DNA of 64,000 bases from SCN-69-37 sp044507065 (GTDB lineage: Bacteria; Acidobacteriota; Vicinamibacteria; Vicinamibacterales; SCN-69-37), in NCBI GenBank assembly GCA_044507065.1, contig JBIQJY010000004.1, positions 1 through 64,000 on the forward strand. Reading direction: 5' to 3'. Position numbers and translations under genes: made by a program. Positions 27,098-36,795 of the stretch are shown in pieces; within the stretch, counting starts at the first letter, position 1, and every line of letters starts with the position of its first letter. The notes under the pieces are model-generated. The model searched no databases. It was not told the DNA's origin and was given only the letters and a program-made list of their open reading frames with translations.

Positions 27098-29124
27098 TCT
27101 AGAGCCCGAGCAGTCATTATAAGTGTCAGGAGGCCGTCCTCATCGAGTTCGGGCACGCCGAGCGAGCGGGCCTTCTCCGCTTTGCTGCCCGGATCAGCCC
27201 CGATCACGATCCAGGCGGTCTTCCGGCTCACCGAGCCGGACACCTTGCCTCCGAGCTCGACGATGGCCTCGGTGGCCGCCTCGCGGGTCATCTGCTCCAG
27301 TGTGCCGGTCAGCACGAACGTCTGCCCGGCCAGCGGCTGTCGACGCCGCGGCCCGTCGGGGCGCTCATCCCTCATCTGCACGCCGGCGGCCGCCAGCGCA
27401 TCGATCAACCGGGCATTGGCCGGCTCGTGGAGGAATGTGTGCACCGACTCCGCCACGACGGCTCCAATGTCCGGCACCGCCTGCAATTCGCCGACGGTCG
27501 CACGCCGCAGCGCCTCGATCGATCCGAAGGCATTGGCCAGCGCTCGAGCTCCGCCCTCGCCCACGTGACGAATGCCGAGGCCGTGCAGCACACGCCAGAG
27601 TTCGGCGGTGCGGCTCTTGTCGATCTCGCGGATGAGGTTCGCGGCCGACACCGCTCCCATCCGGTCCAGTTCGGCCACGCGATCCGCGTCGAGCCGGTAC
27701 AGGTCCGCATAGGTGGTCACGAGCCCCGACGTGACGAGCTGGTCGACGACCGCCTCGCCGAGACCCTCGATATTCATCGCGCGGCGCGACGCGAAGTGCA
27801 GCAGGCTGCGGCGGATCCGCGCCGGGCACGACGCGTTCTCGCACCGCCAGATCACCTCGTCGTCCGGCCGCACCAGCAGGCTGTTGCAGAACGGGCAGTG
27901 CGTGGGCATCTGCCAGGGCTCGGACCGCGGCTCGCCCTCGACGACAACCGCCCGGATTACTTTCGGAATGATGTCGCCGCCCTTTTCGATCACGACCCGG
28001 TCGCCATCGCGCACGTCGCGTCGTCTGACCTCCTGCTCGTTGTGCAGCGTCGCCATCTGGATGACCGTACCGCCGAGCTGCACCGGTTCGAGCACGGCAT
28101 ACGGCGTCACCGCCCCGGTACGCCCCACGTTCACCTTGATGGCGATGAGACGCGTGGTCGCCTGCTCGGCCGGAAACTTGAACGCCGTCGCCCAGCGCGG
28201 AAACTTCGCCGTCGCGCCTGCCGTTGCGCGCAGCGCCAGGTCGTCGAGCTTCACGACCACGCCGTCGGTGTCGAACGGCAGGTCGTGTCGGGCCTCGCGC
28301 CAGGTGGCGCAGAAGGCGATGACCGCGTCGATACCCGTGCAGACCTGCCAGTGCCGCTCCACGGGACATCCCCACGATGCGAGACGCCGGAGCTGATCCC
28401 GGTGGCGCCGTTCGACCGGCGGCGCATCGGCCGGAGTGACCACCTGGTAGCAGAACGCCCGCAGGCCACGGCGCGCGACGGCGGCGGTGTCGAGCGTGCG
28501 GATCGCTCCGGAGGCCGCATTGCGCGGATTGGCGAAAACAGGCAGGCCGGCTTCTTCGCGTTCGACGTTCATGCGCGCGAACGCGGGGCGCGGCAGGTAG
28601 ACCTCGCCGCGGACTTCGATGGCACCGGCGGGCGGGTCGGTTCGCAGTCGCAGGGGAATGGCACGGATGACGCGCGCGTTGGGCGTGACGTCCTCCCCTT
28701 CGACGCCGTCGCCGCGCGTGACGGCACGGGCGAGCTGGCCGTCTTCGTATGTCAGCGCGATGCTGAGGCCATCGATCTTGAGCTCGGCCACATAGTCGAG
28801 CGGCGTGTCCACGGGCTGCCCGATGGCCCGGCACAATCGTTCGTGGAACTGCCGCAGCTCGTCGTCGCTGTACGCATTGTCGAGGCTGAGCAACGGCGCC
28901 AGGTGCCGCCGGGTCGGAAACCCCTCGGCCGGCCGGCCGCCGACACGTTGCGTGGGCGACGACGGGTCGATCAGTTCGGGGTGTGCGTCCTCGAGTGCGC
29001 GCAGCTCGTGCATGAGTGCGTCGAACTCGGCGTCGGAGAGCTCCGGCGCCTCGTGGAGGTAGTACAGGTCCTCGTGATGCTGGATGAGCTCACGGAGCTG
29101 GGCGATGCGGGCGGCGGGCTCCAT
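27094..29124 (-). CDS. ligA: NAD+-dependent DNA ligase
   Basis: Seals nicks in replication and repair, using NAD+ as AMP donor. The 676-aa protein has domain Ia, the adenylation domain with the nucleophilic lysine K116 in ELKIDG, OB fold, a four-cysteine zinc finger (CPFC...CENASC), helix-hairpin-helix repeats (RMGAVSAANL, GIRHVGEGGARAL) and a C-terminal BRCT domain (about 595-676). The frame opens at 29340 because of high GC, but MEPAARIAQLRELIQHHEDLY at 29124 is the family start. Its stop overlaps the protease ATG. Confidence 0.97.
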   Translation of the reverse strand: MEPAARIAQLRELIQHHEDLYYLHEAPELSDAEFDALMHELRALEDAHPELIDPSSPTQRVGGRPAEGFPTRRHLAPLLSLDNAYSDDELRQFHERLCRAIGQPVDTPLDYVAELKIDGLSIALTYEDGQLARAVTRGDGVEGEDVTPNARVIRAIPLRLRTDPPAGAIEVRGEVYLPRPAFARMNVEREEAGLPVFANPRNAASGAIRTLDTAAVARRGLRAFCYQVVTPADAPPVERRHRDQLRRLASWGCPVERHWQVCTGIDAVIAFCATWREARHDLPFDTDGVVVKLDDLALRATAGATAKFPRWATAFKFPAEQATTRLIAIKVNVGRTGAVTPYAVLEPVQLGGTVIQMATLHNEQEVRRRDVRDGDRVVIEKGGDIIPKVIRAVVVEGEPRSEPWQMPTHCPFCNSLLVRPDDEVIWRCENASCPARIRRSLLHFASRRAMNIEGLGEAVVDQLVTSGLVTTYADLYRLDADRVAELDRMGAVSAANLIREIDKSRTAELWRVLHGLGIRHVGEGGARALANAFGSIEALRRATVGELQAVPDIGAVVAESVHTFLHEPANARLIDALAAAGVQMRDERPDGPRRRQPLAGQTFVLTGTLEQMTREAATEAIVELGGKVSGSVSRKTAWIVIGADPGSKAEKARSLGVPELDEDGLLTLIMTARALE

Positions 29125-29165
29125 ACCGGGCGAACCAGGGGCGCGAACGATCCGCGGACCAGCGG

Positions 29166-30203
29166 CTACCGGTCGCGGTGAACCACGTAGTCGGCCAGGG
29201 AGACCAGGCCGTCGCGTTCGGGCGACGGGGGAAAGGCGTCGAGTACACGCTGTTTGGCGCGGTCGGCGTGTTCGACCGCACGCTGGAAGGCGGTGTCGAC
29301 CGCGCCGTGCCGCGCGAGCAGGTCCTTGATGGCCTGCCACTGTTCCACGGTCACCTGCCCGCCGGTCACCACGCCCTGGACCAGAGCGACCGCTTCCGGC
29401 CCGCCGCGTTCGAGCAGCAGGATGATGGGCAGCGTCACCTTGCCTTCGCGCAGGTCGCCGCCAAGCGGCTTGCCGAGCGCCAGCTCGTCGGCCGTGTAGT
29501 CGAGCACGTCGTCGACGATCTGGAACGCCAGACCGAGGTCGAAGCCGTAGTCGCGCAGTGCGGCCCGCTGCTCGGGCGTCGACGTTCCCAGCATGCCGCC
29601 AATCTCGGCGCAGCCGGCGAACAGATACGCCGTCTTGTGGCGGATGATCTCGAAGTGTTCGGCCTCGGTGATGGTGGTATCACCGGTCTTCGTGAGCTGA
29701 TACAACTCGCCTTCGATCAGCCGCAGGGTGCAGTCGCACAACAGGCGGACGACCTCGAGGCTGCCCTGCGAGAGCGCCATCGCCATGGAGCGGATGTAGA
29801 GGTAGTCGCCCAGCAGGACGGTGATGTCACTGCCCCACCGGGAGTGGGCGGTGAGCCGGCCGCGTCGCGTCTCGGCACTGTCGATGATGTCGTCGTGGAC
29901 GAGCGTGGCGGTGTGGATGAACTCGACCACGGCCGCATTGAGCACGGCGAGGTCGCCCGAATAGCCACAGAGCCGCGATGCGAGCAGCAGCACGGCCGGG
30001 CGTACGCGCTTGCCGCCGCTCATCTGGACGTACTTCCCCATCTCGGGGATCAACTCGACGCGCGACTCGAGGTGCTTTGCGAACTCGCGCTCGACGCGCG
30101 AGAGTTCTTCCCTCACGGGTTCGAAAATCTGCGCGAGATTGGGGGCTGACGTCGCGGGCGGCTGCACGGGAAACGGTCTCGCCTGAGAACTCACTGCTGA
30201 CAA
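29166..30203 (-). CDS. Polyprenyl diphosphate synthase (octaprenyl-type, trans)
   Basis: Elongates allylic diphosphates with IPP to make the side chain of a respiratory quinone, or a similar long prenyl chain. The 345-aa product has both Asp-rich motifs: first DDIID (104-108) and second DDVLD (231-235), plus GGKRVRP for IPP binding. The start is non-ATG: TTG at 30203 or, equally plausible, GTG at 30194. It sits 36 nt after tatD and 41 nt before ligA in the metG operon. Confidence 0.93.
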   Translation of the reverse strand: MSAVSSQARPFPVQPPATSAPNLAQIFEPVREELSRVEREFAKHLESRVELIPEMGKYVQMSGGKRVRPAVLLLASRLCGYSGDLAVLNAAVVEFIHTATLVHDDIIDSAETRRGRLTAHSRWGSDITVLLGDYLYIRSMAMALSQGSLEVVRLLCDCTLRLIEGELYQLTKTGDTTITEAEHFEIIRHKTAYLFAGCAEIGGMLGTSTPEQRAALRDYGFDLGLAFQIVDDVLDYTADELALGKPLGGDLREGKVTLPIILLLERGGPEAVALVQGVVTGGQVTVEQWQAIKDLLARHGAVDTAFQRAVEHADRAKQRVLDAFPPSPERDGLVSLADYVVHRDR

Positions 30204-30239
30204 AACCTGCGGGCATCAGACCATAGGTTCGGCAGGGTG

Positions 30240-31037
30240 TCAACGCGAGGGGACATGGGTCATCTCCGGAATGAGGGTCGACAGGTTGTCGGCCAGTTGG
30301 CGCTCGAGCACGTCTCGATCCAGCGATCGCAGCGCCGCCAGTGCGCGGCTCGTCTCGGCCACCCAGGCCGGTTCGTTGCGCTTGCCGCGGTAGGGCACAG
30401 GCGCCAGATAGGGGGCATCTGTTTCCACGAGCAGGCGGTCGACCGGCACGAACGCCGCCACCTCGCGCAGCGCGACCGAACGGGGAAAGGTCAGGATACC
30501 CGACATCGAGATACAGAACCCGAGGTCGAGCGCCTTTCGTGCCAGGTCGATGGTGCCCGTGAAGCAGTGGACGACCCCGCGGACATCCGCGCCGACCGCG
30601 CGAAGCACGCTGATCGTGTCGTCCTCGGCCTCGCGCGTGTGGATCACGACCGGGCGGCCGGCGGCCGCAGCAGCCTCGAGCTGGATGGCGAACACCTCGC
30701 GCTGCACGTCGCGCGGGGCGTAGTCGTAGTGGTAGTCGAGCCCGATCTCCCCAACGGCTACGGCGTCCGACGACGTCATGGCCGAGCGCAGGACCTCGAC
30801 GGCCGCGGGCAGCCGGCCGGCAAATGCGCCGGCGCGATGCGGGTGAATGCCCGTGGCGAATCGCACCTCGGACCAGGCCGCCGACACTGTCGCCGCGCGC
30901 GCGACCTCGTCGGGCTCGTCGGCCGACAGGATACAGAGCGCCGATCGCACGCCGGCCTCTCGCGCCCGTTCGGCCACCTGCGGCAGGTCGGGCGCGAAGG
31001 CGGAATCCGCCAGGTGGCAGTGCGTGTCGATCAGCAT
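30240..31037 (-). CDS. TatD-family metal-dependent hydrolase (DNase)
   Basis: TatD proteins are divalent-metal 3'-5' exonucleases and D-aminoacyl hydrolases with a TIM-barrel fold. The 265-aa product begins MLIDTHCHLADSAF, with the first HxH metal pair, followed by GEIGLDYHYD, VIHTREAEDD, HCFTGTI and the closing VETDAPYLAP with RGKRNEP. All metal ligands are present. The ATG at 31037 has GAGG 8 nt upstream and is preferred to the GTG at 31043. The metG-tatD pairing is conserved in many bacteria. Confidence 0.95.
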   Translation of the reverse strand: MLIDTHCHLADSAFAPDLPQVAERAREAGVRSALCILSADEPDEVARAATVSAAWSEVRFATGIHPHRAGAFAGRLPAAVEVLRSAMTSSDAVAVGEIGLDYHYDYAPRDVQREVFAIQLEAAAAAGRPVVIHTREAEDDTISVLRAVGADVRGVVHCFTGTIDLARKALDLGFCISMSGILTFPRSVALREVAAFVPVDRLLVETDAPYLAPVPYRGKRNEPAWVAETSRALAALRSLDRDVLERQLADNLSTLIPEMTHVPSR

Positions 31038-31064
31038 GGGCACGACCTCGAGGTCCGCGGGCGG

Positions 31065-33032
31065 CTACCGGATGCGCGTCCCCGGCGCCGGCGGCTGCTC
31101 GAAGTCCATCAGGATCGGACGGCCACCCTCGGCACTGGCCGCGAGAATCATGCCGTTCGACTCGATGCCCATCAACTTTGCCGGCTTGAGGTTGGCGACG
31201 ATGGCGACGCGGCGTCCAACGAGCGCGTCGGCCTCATAGGCTTCCGCGATGCCGGCGACGATCGTGCGCGTCTCGCTCCCCAGATCGACCGACAGCTTCA
31301 TCAGCTTCTTCGAGTTCGGTACGCGCTCCGCCGTCAGGATCTGCGCGACGCGAAGATCGATCTTCATGAACTCATCGATCGACAGGCGGGTGTCGGCCGG
31401 CGCGGCGGCGGGTGCCGCGTCGGCGGGTGCGGCCGGCGTCGGCGTGACCGGAATGTCTTTCGGGGCTTCGCTCACAGCAGTCTCCTTCGTAGTCATGGCA
31501 GCAGGCGCGGCCACCGCGGCCGCATCGAGCCGCGGCCAGAGTGCCGGGCCCTTCGTGATGCGCCGGTCGCCCGATGATCGCATCACGACGTCGCGGTCGA
31601 GTCGCAAGTCGTTGGATTCGGGCGTGCCCGCGCCCAGTCGTTCCAGAATCGTGCGGCTCGACCCCGGCATGACGGGGCTCAGCAGCACAGCGGCCACCCG
31701 CAGCGCCTCGGCCGACGTCCAGAGGACACGGTCGAGCGGCCCGGGGTCCGGGTCTTTCGCGAGCGTCCAGGGCGCGTGCGCGGCAATGTACCCGTTGGTG
31801 GCGTCGATGATCCGGAACGCCTCGTGGCAGGCACGGTCGAGCGCCAGCTGATCCATCGCCTCGACATATCGACCGACAGCAGGCGGAACCTGATCGGCCA
31901 GTGCCGCATCACACGTCGTGGCCTCGAGCGCGCCGTCTCTGTAGCGCTCGATCATCGACGTCAGTCGGCTGACGAGGTTGCCGAGGTTGTTGGCGAGATC
32001 CGCGTTGTAGCGCTCTTCGAAGCGTTCCCAGGTGAACTCGCCATCCGAACCGAAGACGATCTCCTTCGTCAGGTAGAGCCGCAGGGGATCGGGGCCGACC
32101 CGTTCGATCGCGTCCAGTGGGTCGAGCACGGTCCCGAGCGACTTGCTCATCTTCTCGCCCCGCGTGAGGACGAATCCGTGCCCGAAGACCTGCCGGGGCA
32201 ATGCCACGCCGGCGCTCATCAGCATGGCCGGCCAGACGATGCAGTGGAAGCGCGTGATGTCCTTGCCGATCAGGTGCAGGTCGGCCGGCCACCAGCGGTC
32301 GAAGAGCGCCGGATCGGCCCCGTAGCCGACGGCCGCAACGTAGTTGATGAGCGCGTCGTACCAGACGTACACCACGCTGTCGACGTCGAACGGCAGCGGG
32401 ATGCCCCAGGCCTGCCCGGCGCGGCTCACCGAGATGTCGTCCAGGCCGCCCTCGAGCACGCGCAGCATCTCGTTGCGGCGGGCCTCGGGCGCGACGAATC
32501 CGGGCGACTCGCGGTAGAGCGCGAGCAGGCGGTCGCGATAGGCCGAGAGACGGAAGAAGTAGTTGCGCTCGCGGATCCAGTCCGGCTTCCGCCGATGGAT
32601 CGCGCACTCGCCGTCGACCAGGTCCTTCTCCTGCTTGAAGGCCTCGCACGAGACGCAATACCACCCCTCGTAGGTGCCTTCGTAGATGTCCCCGCGATCG
32701 AACGACTGCTGGACAAGGGCCTGGACGGCGGCCTTGTGGCGAGGCTCGGTGGTGCGGATGAAGTCGTCGAACGAGATGTCGAGCCGGCGCCAGACCGCGC
32801 GAAACTCCTGCTCCATCCGGTCGCAATAGGCCAGTGGGTCGAGGCCCTGCTCGCGGGCGCGCCTGTACACGTTCTGGGAGTGCTCGTCGTTGCCCATGAC
32901 GAACCGGACGTCGAACCCGGCCATCCGCTTGTACCGGGCGATGACATCGGCGGCAATCTTCTCGAGCGCGTGCCCGAGGTGCGGCCGGCTGTTGACGTAG
33001 TCGATCGCCGTCGTCAGGTAGTAGCGGGGCAT
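31065..33032 (-). CDS. metG: Methionyl-tRNA synthetase with C-terminal tRNA-binding domain
   Basis: Charges tRNA-Met, including the initiator. The 655-aa enzyme has the class I signature as RPHLGHALE near the N-terminus, zinc-knuckle cysteines (CVSCEAF), the KMSKS loop (RGEKMSKSLG) and an anticodon domain. A low-complexity Ala/Pro linker (TPTPAAPADAAPAA) leads to a C-terminal OB-fold domain (IDEFMKIDLRVAQIL) as in dimeric enzymes. The ATG at 33032 gives the usual MPRYYLTTAIDY start; the frame extends to a TTG at 33050. It is the first gene of the six-gene minus-strand operon. Confidence 0.97.
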   Translation of the reverse strand: MPRYYLTTAIDYVNSRPHLGHALEKIAADVIARYKRMAGFDVRFVMGNDEHSQNVYRRAREQGLDPLAYCDRMEQEFRAVWRRLDISFDDFIRTTEPRHKAAVQALVQQSFDRGDIYEGTYEGWYCVSCEAFKQEKDLVDGECAIHRRKPDWIRERNYFFRLSAYRDRLLALYRESPGFVAPEARRNEMLRVLEGGLDDISVSRAGQAWGIPLPFDVDSVVYVWYDALINYVAAVGYGADPALFDRWWPADLHLIGKDITRFHCIVWPAMLMSAGVALPRQVFGHGFVLTRGEKMSKSLGTVLDPLDAIERVGPDPLRLYLTKEIVFGSDGEFTWERFEERYNADLANNLGNLVSRLTSMIERYRDGALEATTCDAALADQVPPAVGRYVEAMDQLALDRACHEAFRIIDATNGYIAAHAPWTLAKDPDPGPLDRVLWTSAEALRVAAVLLSPVMPGSSRTILERLGAGTPESNDLRLDRDVVMRSSGDRRITKGPALWPRLDAAAVAAPAAMTTKETAVSEAPKDIPVTPTPAAPADAAPAAAPADTRLSIDEFMKIDLRVAQILTAERVPNSKKLMKLSVDLGSETRTIVAGIAEAYEADALVGRRVAIVANLKPAKLMGIESNGMILAASAEGGRPILMDFEQPPAPGTRIR

Positions 33033-33065
33033 GGTGCGGGCCAGAGGCAAGGCATGAAACGCACA

Positions 33066-33071
33066 ATTCTA
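33066..33071 (-). promoter_or_regulatory. Candidate -10 for the metG operon
   Basis: TAGAAT on the minus strand matches the -10 consensus at five of six positions and would give a leader of about 27 nt. The -35 region is poor (CGCTCG at 17-bp spacing), so this is tentative. The rest of the 250-bp gap to the next gene shows only a small CAGGTG/CACCTG inverted repeat. Confidence 0.35.
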
Positions 33072-33282
33072 CCCTGCGCTGCCCACCACGAGCGGTATCT
33101 CCCCTGCTGGCCGCATCCTGAACGCCGAAACACAGGATTGGCAGGTGCGCCACCTGTCACGCCGGCGCCGTGCCCGGAATCGGAGTCGCCGCCTGCCGCC
33201 GGGCCGGGATCCTGCGGGTATGGCCCTTGCAAGAGGGCCTGTCGGCAACAGTGTCTCTTGGATGGAGTGTAGCGAGCCGCGT

Positions 33283-33585
33283 ATGACGACCGAACGGATA
33301 ACCCTGGCCAACGGCCGATGTGTGATTGACGTCGAGCCCGATCCCTCGCCGTCCGGCGAGCCGCGATTCGTCGCGCGCATGTCGGTCGTCGATATCGGGG
33401 GCACCGTCGTGCGGCCGATCGTGGGCGCCGATGGGCGCCGCATCAAGATTCATGCGACGACCGAGCGGCTTGCGATCCGTGTGGCCACGTCGTACCTCGA
33501 AGGCCGATTCGGACGAATCCAGCCACCCGAGTCCGCCCCGTCGCTCGGCGGCGCCACCGTCGGCGCGCCGTTCGTCACCAGCTGA
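33283..33585 (+). CDS. Small hypothetical protein
   Basis: I do not recognise this 100-aa protein. The ATG at 33283 opens MTTERITLANGRCVIDVEP, and the frame keeps a soluble alternating composition to the stop. It has no signal peptide or membrane helix. Residues 30-70 (VDIGGTVVRPIVGADGRRIK) look like beta strands. It stands alone on the plus strand between the divergent metG and the convergent radC, 29 bp from the latter. An in-frame extension to 33145 is Arg-rich and unlikely to be coding. Confidence 0.55.
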   Translation: MTTERITLANGRCVIDVEPDPSPSGEPRFVARMSVVDIGGTVVRPIVGADGRRIKIHATTERLAIRVATSYLEGRFGRIQPPESAPSLGGATVGAPFVTS

Positions 33586-33614
33586 GCGTCCGCCTCGTCC
33601 TGCACGTCCGCGTC

Positions 33615-34283
33615 TCACAACAGCTTCAGGCTGCGCATCGACGCGTAGCTCGTCCGGGTCAGGATGAGGTGGTCGATCAGCAGGACCCCCATCATCTCCC
33701 CGGCCAACTGCAGTCGGCGCGTCAACTGCACGTCGTCGCGACTCGGGGTGGGATCACCGGACGGATGGCTGTGAAACGCGACAATCACGGGCGCGGCCGC
33801 CAGCAGCGCCTCGCGGAGCACTTCCCGCGGATGCGCCAGGCTGCTGTCGAGCGTGCCCACCGACAGCAGACGCGCGGCCATCAACCGATACCGGGTGTCG
33901 AGCAGGAGCACGCCGAACCGCTCAACCGGATAGGCGCCGTATCGCGGCACCAGGAATGCACCGAGGTCGGCGGCGCTGAGAAACTGCGGCCGCTCCCCTT
34001 CCGGCGTCGTCAACGTACGGCGCCCGATTTCGACAGCCGCCAGGATGCGCCCGGCCTGCGCGGGCCCGATGCCGCCCAACCGCTCGAGTTGTTCGCGGCG
34101 GAGCGTCGTCAGGCCGTGCACGCCGCCAGCCAGGGCCAGCACGGCGTCGGCGCTGTCGATGGCCGACGTCCCGCCGCTGCCGTGGCCGATGAGGACCGCC
34201 AGCAGTTCGTTGTCGCCGAGCGACGCCACGCCGGCGCGAACGAGCTTCTCGCGCGGGCGATCGTGCGGGAGCAGGTGCTTCAC
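33615..34283 (-). CDS. radC: RadC-family JAB/MPN-domain protein
   Basis: RadC-like proteins carry a metalloprotease-type JAB fold whose function is unresolved; the old link to recombination repair has been questioned. The 222-aa product has the N-terminal HhH region (LERLGGIGPAQAGRILAAVE) and the metal motif HSHPSGDPTPSRDD. No ATG lies near the expected start; the GTG at 34283 (VKHLLPHDRPREKLV) fits the family. The frame stays open far upstream, antisense to nothing real, only because of GC content. The upstream gap to the SLC13 gene is 149 bp. Confidence 0.85.
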   Translation of the reverse strand: MKHLLPHDRPREKLVRAGVASLGDNELLAVLIGHGSGGTSAIDSADAVLALAGGVHGLTTLRREQLERLGGIGPAQAGRILAAVEIGRRTLTTPEGERPQFLSAADLGAFLVPRYGAYPVERFGVLLLDTRYRLMAARLLSVGTLDSSLAHPREVLREALLAAAPVIVAFHSHPSGDPTPSRDDVQLTRRLQLAGEMMGVLLIDHLILTRTSYASMRSLKLL

Positions 34284-34432
34284 GCCGGTAACGCCTGCAA
34301 GAACCGGGCTGGCCGGCGTCGCTCGCGCGGCGCGCGCGGGGACCGCACGCCGGCCTGGACGTCGCAGTTTCTGCCAGATCTCGATGACTCGAGTTGTCGG
34401 CTTCTGCCACCCGCGCTGACGGGCGGTTGGCG

Positions 34433-35983
34433 TCAGCGCAGGAGTGCGCTGCCGGCGAGTACCGCGCAGACGACCACGACGTACCCGATGACGTCGAGCA
34501 CCACACCGTGCCGGATCATCGAGCCGATGGGAATGTATCCGCTGCTGTAGACGATGGCGTTGGGGGGGGTCGAGACGGGCATCATGAAGCCCATGCTGGC
34601 TGCAAGCGTCGCGGCCAGCGCCGGCTCCAGGGGCGACACGCCGGCGGCCTGCGCCACGGCAATGGCCATCGGGACCACGATGTTGGCCGCCGCGGTGTTC
34701 GACGCGGCTTCCGACAGCACGATGGCGAAGCCGGCAAAGACGAGCGTCAGCCCAACAGTGCCCGCCCCGGGGTAGCTGGCCGCCACCCATTCGCCCAGCC
34801 CTTTCGACAGCCCGGTGCTGTCGGCCAACTGCCCCATCGCGAGCCCGCCACCAAACAGCAGCACGATGCCCCAGTCGATGCGCGCGGCCTGCTCCCACGT
34901 CATCGTGAACCGCTGCTCCCCGCGTCCGAGGGGGAGCACGAACAGCAGCAGCGCTCCAATCAACGCCGCGATGGCTTCGGGCACCGTGGCATTCAGCCGC
35001 ACGACGAACGGGTGACCCGCGCCCAGTGCAGCCTGCAGCAGGCCGGGCACCATCCAGAGAACGATCGTGATGCCGAAGGCGATGATCACATTGCGTTCGC
35101 CCCGCGTGAGGCCGCCCAGGTCGTGCAGGTGCCGGCGCACGACGTCGACGGCATCGCGGTTCAATGCAATCCGGCGTGCGCGCGGGTACAGGAGCGTGAC
35201 GAACAGCGCCCCCATGACGATCACCACGATGGGCACGGCCAGCAGCATCCACGACGTGAACGAGATCTCGATCCCGGCGAGGTCGCGCAGCAGCCCGATG
35301 CCGATGAGGTTCGGTGGCGTTCCGACCGGCGTCCCCATGCCGCCAATCGACGCCCCGAATGATGTCAGCAGCATGATGGCAATCGCGTACTGCCGGAATG
35401 CGGGATCGTTGCCGCGTTCGCGTCCCAGTTCGGCCAGCACGGCCAGGCCCAGCGGAAACAACATCGCCGTGGTGGCGGTGTTGCTCATCCACATGGAGAG
35501 CACGCAGGCGACGCTGCTGTAGGCCAGCCCCAGGCGCAGCGCGCTCGTGCCCACCCACCGGGAAGCAATGGCCGTGTAGGCCATGCGCCGGGCCAGGCCG
35601 TGGACGAACATCGATTCGGCCAGGATGAAGCTGCCGATGAACAGGAAGATGATGGGGTCCGCAAATGCCGCAAAGGCGCCGCGCGCCGACGTCACGCCGA
35701 GCAGCACGGCCAGCGTCGGGCCAAGCAGCGCCGTGACCGGCAGGGGCACGGCCTCGGTCACCCAGAACACGATCATCAGTGCGAGGATGCCGCCGAGTGT
35801 CTGGGCCGCCGCCGGAACGTCGAGTCCGGGCCAGAAGTAGCAGAGCAGGAAGAGTGTCGGGCCGAGAATCAGACCGATTCGGCGCCGGTAGTCGTCGAAT
35901 CGCCCGGCCGATTCCGCAGCGTCCCTTCCCCGCGAGGCGCCCGAAGCCGCGGCCCGCTCGCCCGGATGGCTGATGTCAGGCAT
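34433..35983 (-). CDS. SLC13/DASS-family sodium-coupled anion symporter
   Basis: Inner-membrane carrier for di- or tricarboxylates or sulfate, usually Na+-driven. The 516-aa protein has about 11-12 hydrophobic segments and the two family SNT motifs in reentrant loops: SNTATTAM and SNTAAANI, each followed by a Pro-rich turn (GTPVGTPPN, PVSTPPNAI). The N-terminal about 35 residues are hydrophilic. The ATG at 35983 overlaps the dapF stop by 8 nt; an alternative start is at 36001. Substrate specificity cannot be read from sequence. Confidence 0.92.
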   Translation of the reverse strand: MPDISHPGERAAASGASRGRDAAESAGRFDDYRRRIGLILGPTLFLLCYFWPGLDVPAAAQTLGGILALMIVFWVTEAVPLPVTALLGPTLAVLLGVTSARGAFAAFADPIIFLFIGSFILAESMFVHGLARRMAYTAIASRWVGTSALRLGLAYSSVACVLSMWMSNTATTAMLFPLGLAVLAELGRERGNDPAFRQYAIAIMLLTSFGASIGGMGTPVGTPPNLIGIGLLRDLAGIEISFTSWMLLAVPIVVIVMGALFVTLLYPRARRIALNRDAVDVVRRHLHDLGGLTRGERNVIIAFGITIVLWMVPGLLQAALGAGHPFVVRLNATVPEAIAALIGALLLFVLPLGRGEQRFTMTWEQAARIDWGIVLLFGGGLAMGQLADSTGLSKGLGEWVAASYPGAGTVGLTLVFAGFAIVLSEAASNTAAANIVVPMAIAVAQAAGVSPLEPALAATLAASMGFMMPVSTPPNAIVYSSGYIPIGSMIRHGVVLDVIGYVVVVCAVLAGSALLR

Positions 35984-36788
35984 GCGCCCACTGTTCAGCA
36001 CGTCCGACGATCTCGGCCCAGCCGGTCAGCCAGATCGTTTCGGCCGTCCACTCCACCCGCTGCGTCCCCCCGGGCGAGTGGACGTCGACCGTACGTGCGG
36101 CGCCGCCGGCAAATGCCGCGGCCACGGCCGACGCGCAGGCGCCGGTGCCCGAGGCCTCGGTGGGGCCGACGCCGCGCTCCCAGATGAGGATGCGCACGGT
36201 CTCGGGCGCTTCGACCGACGCCAGCTCGACGTTGGTCCCTTCCGGAAAGAACGGATGCACGGCGAGCCGCGATGCCACGGTATGCAGGCGCGCCTCGGTG
36301 ACCGGGCCAAGGACCACGCACTGCGGATTGCCGACGCGCATGACCACGCAGTCGACCGGCGTGTCGTCCACGACAATCGTCTCCCTGCGGAGTTCGGCCG
36401 GCGGCCCCATCTCGGCCCGAAACGTCAGGCGCAGGCCGTCGCGCGCGAGCAGCGTCAGACGCCGAGGGCCGGCCACCGTGCCGACAACCAGTGTGTCGCC
36501 CGTGGGCGTGCGGCGGTCGTGCGCGATCCATGCGGCCGCGCAGCGCACGCCGTTGCCGGAGATCTCGGCCTCGCCGCCGTCGGCATTCCAGAGGAGCGTG
36601 TCCACGCCCTCCGGCGTCGGCCGCAGCAGCATCAGGCCGTCGCCCCCGATGCCGCGATGCCGACTGCAGAGGCGGCGAGCCAGGTCGGCCATGTCGGTGG
36701 CGTCGGGCACGTGCTGCCGATCGAGCAGCAGGAAGTCGTTGCCGAACGCGTGGGCCTTGACGAGCGGCCAGGACCGGGGTGTTGTCAT
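35976..36788 (-). CDS. dapF: Diaminopimelate epimerase
   Basis: Converts LL- to meso-diaminopimelate for peptidoglycan and lysine. The 270-aa product has both catalytic cysteines, C83 in GNGVRCAA and C218 in SGTGACAS, and the proline-rich FFPEGTNVE loop. It starts 7 nt after the methyltransferase stop and ends inside the transporter start, so the three are probably one operon. No other lysine-pathway gene is nearby. Confidence 0.96.
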   Translation of the reverse strand: MTTPRSWPLVKAHAFGNDFLLLDRQHVPDATDMADLARRLCSRHRGIGGDGLMLLRPTPEGVDTLLWNADGGEAEISGNGVRCAAAWIAHDRRTPTGDTLVVGTVAGPRRLTLLARDGLRLTFRAEMGPPAELRRETIVVDDTPVDCVVMRVGNPQCVVLGPVTEARLHTVASRLAVHPFFPEGTNVELASVEAPETVRILIWERGVGPTEASGTGACASAVAAAFAGGAARTVDVHSPGGTQRVEWTAETIWLTGWAEIVGRAEQWAHA

Positions 36789-36795
36789 GCCTCTC

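Noticed and set aside
33033..33282. tRNA or small RNA in the 250-bp gap upstream of metG
   Set aside because: No cloverleaf, no conserved TTC-loop sequence, and only a 6-bp inverted repeat was found.
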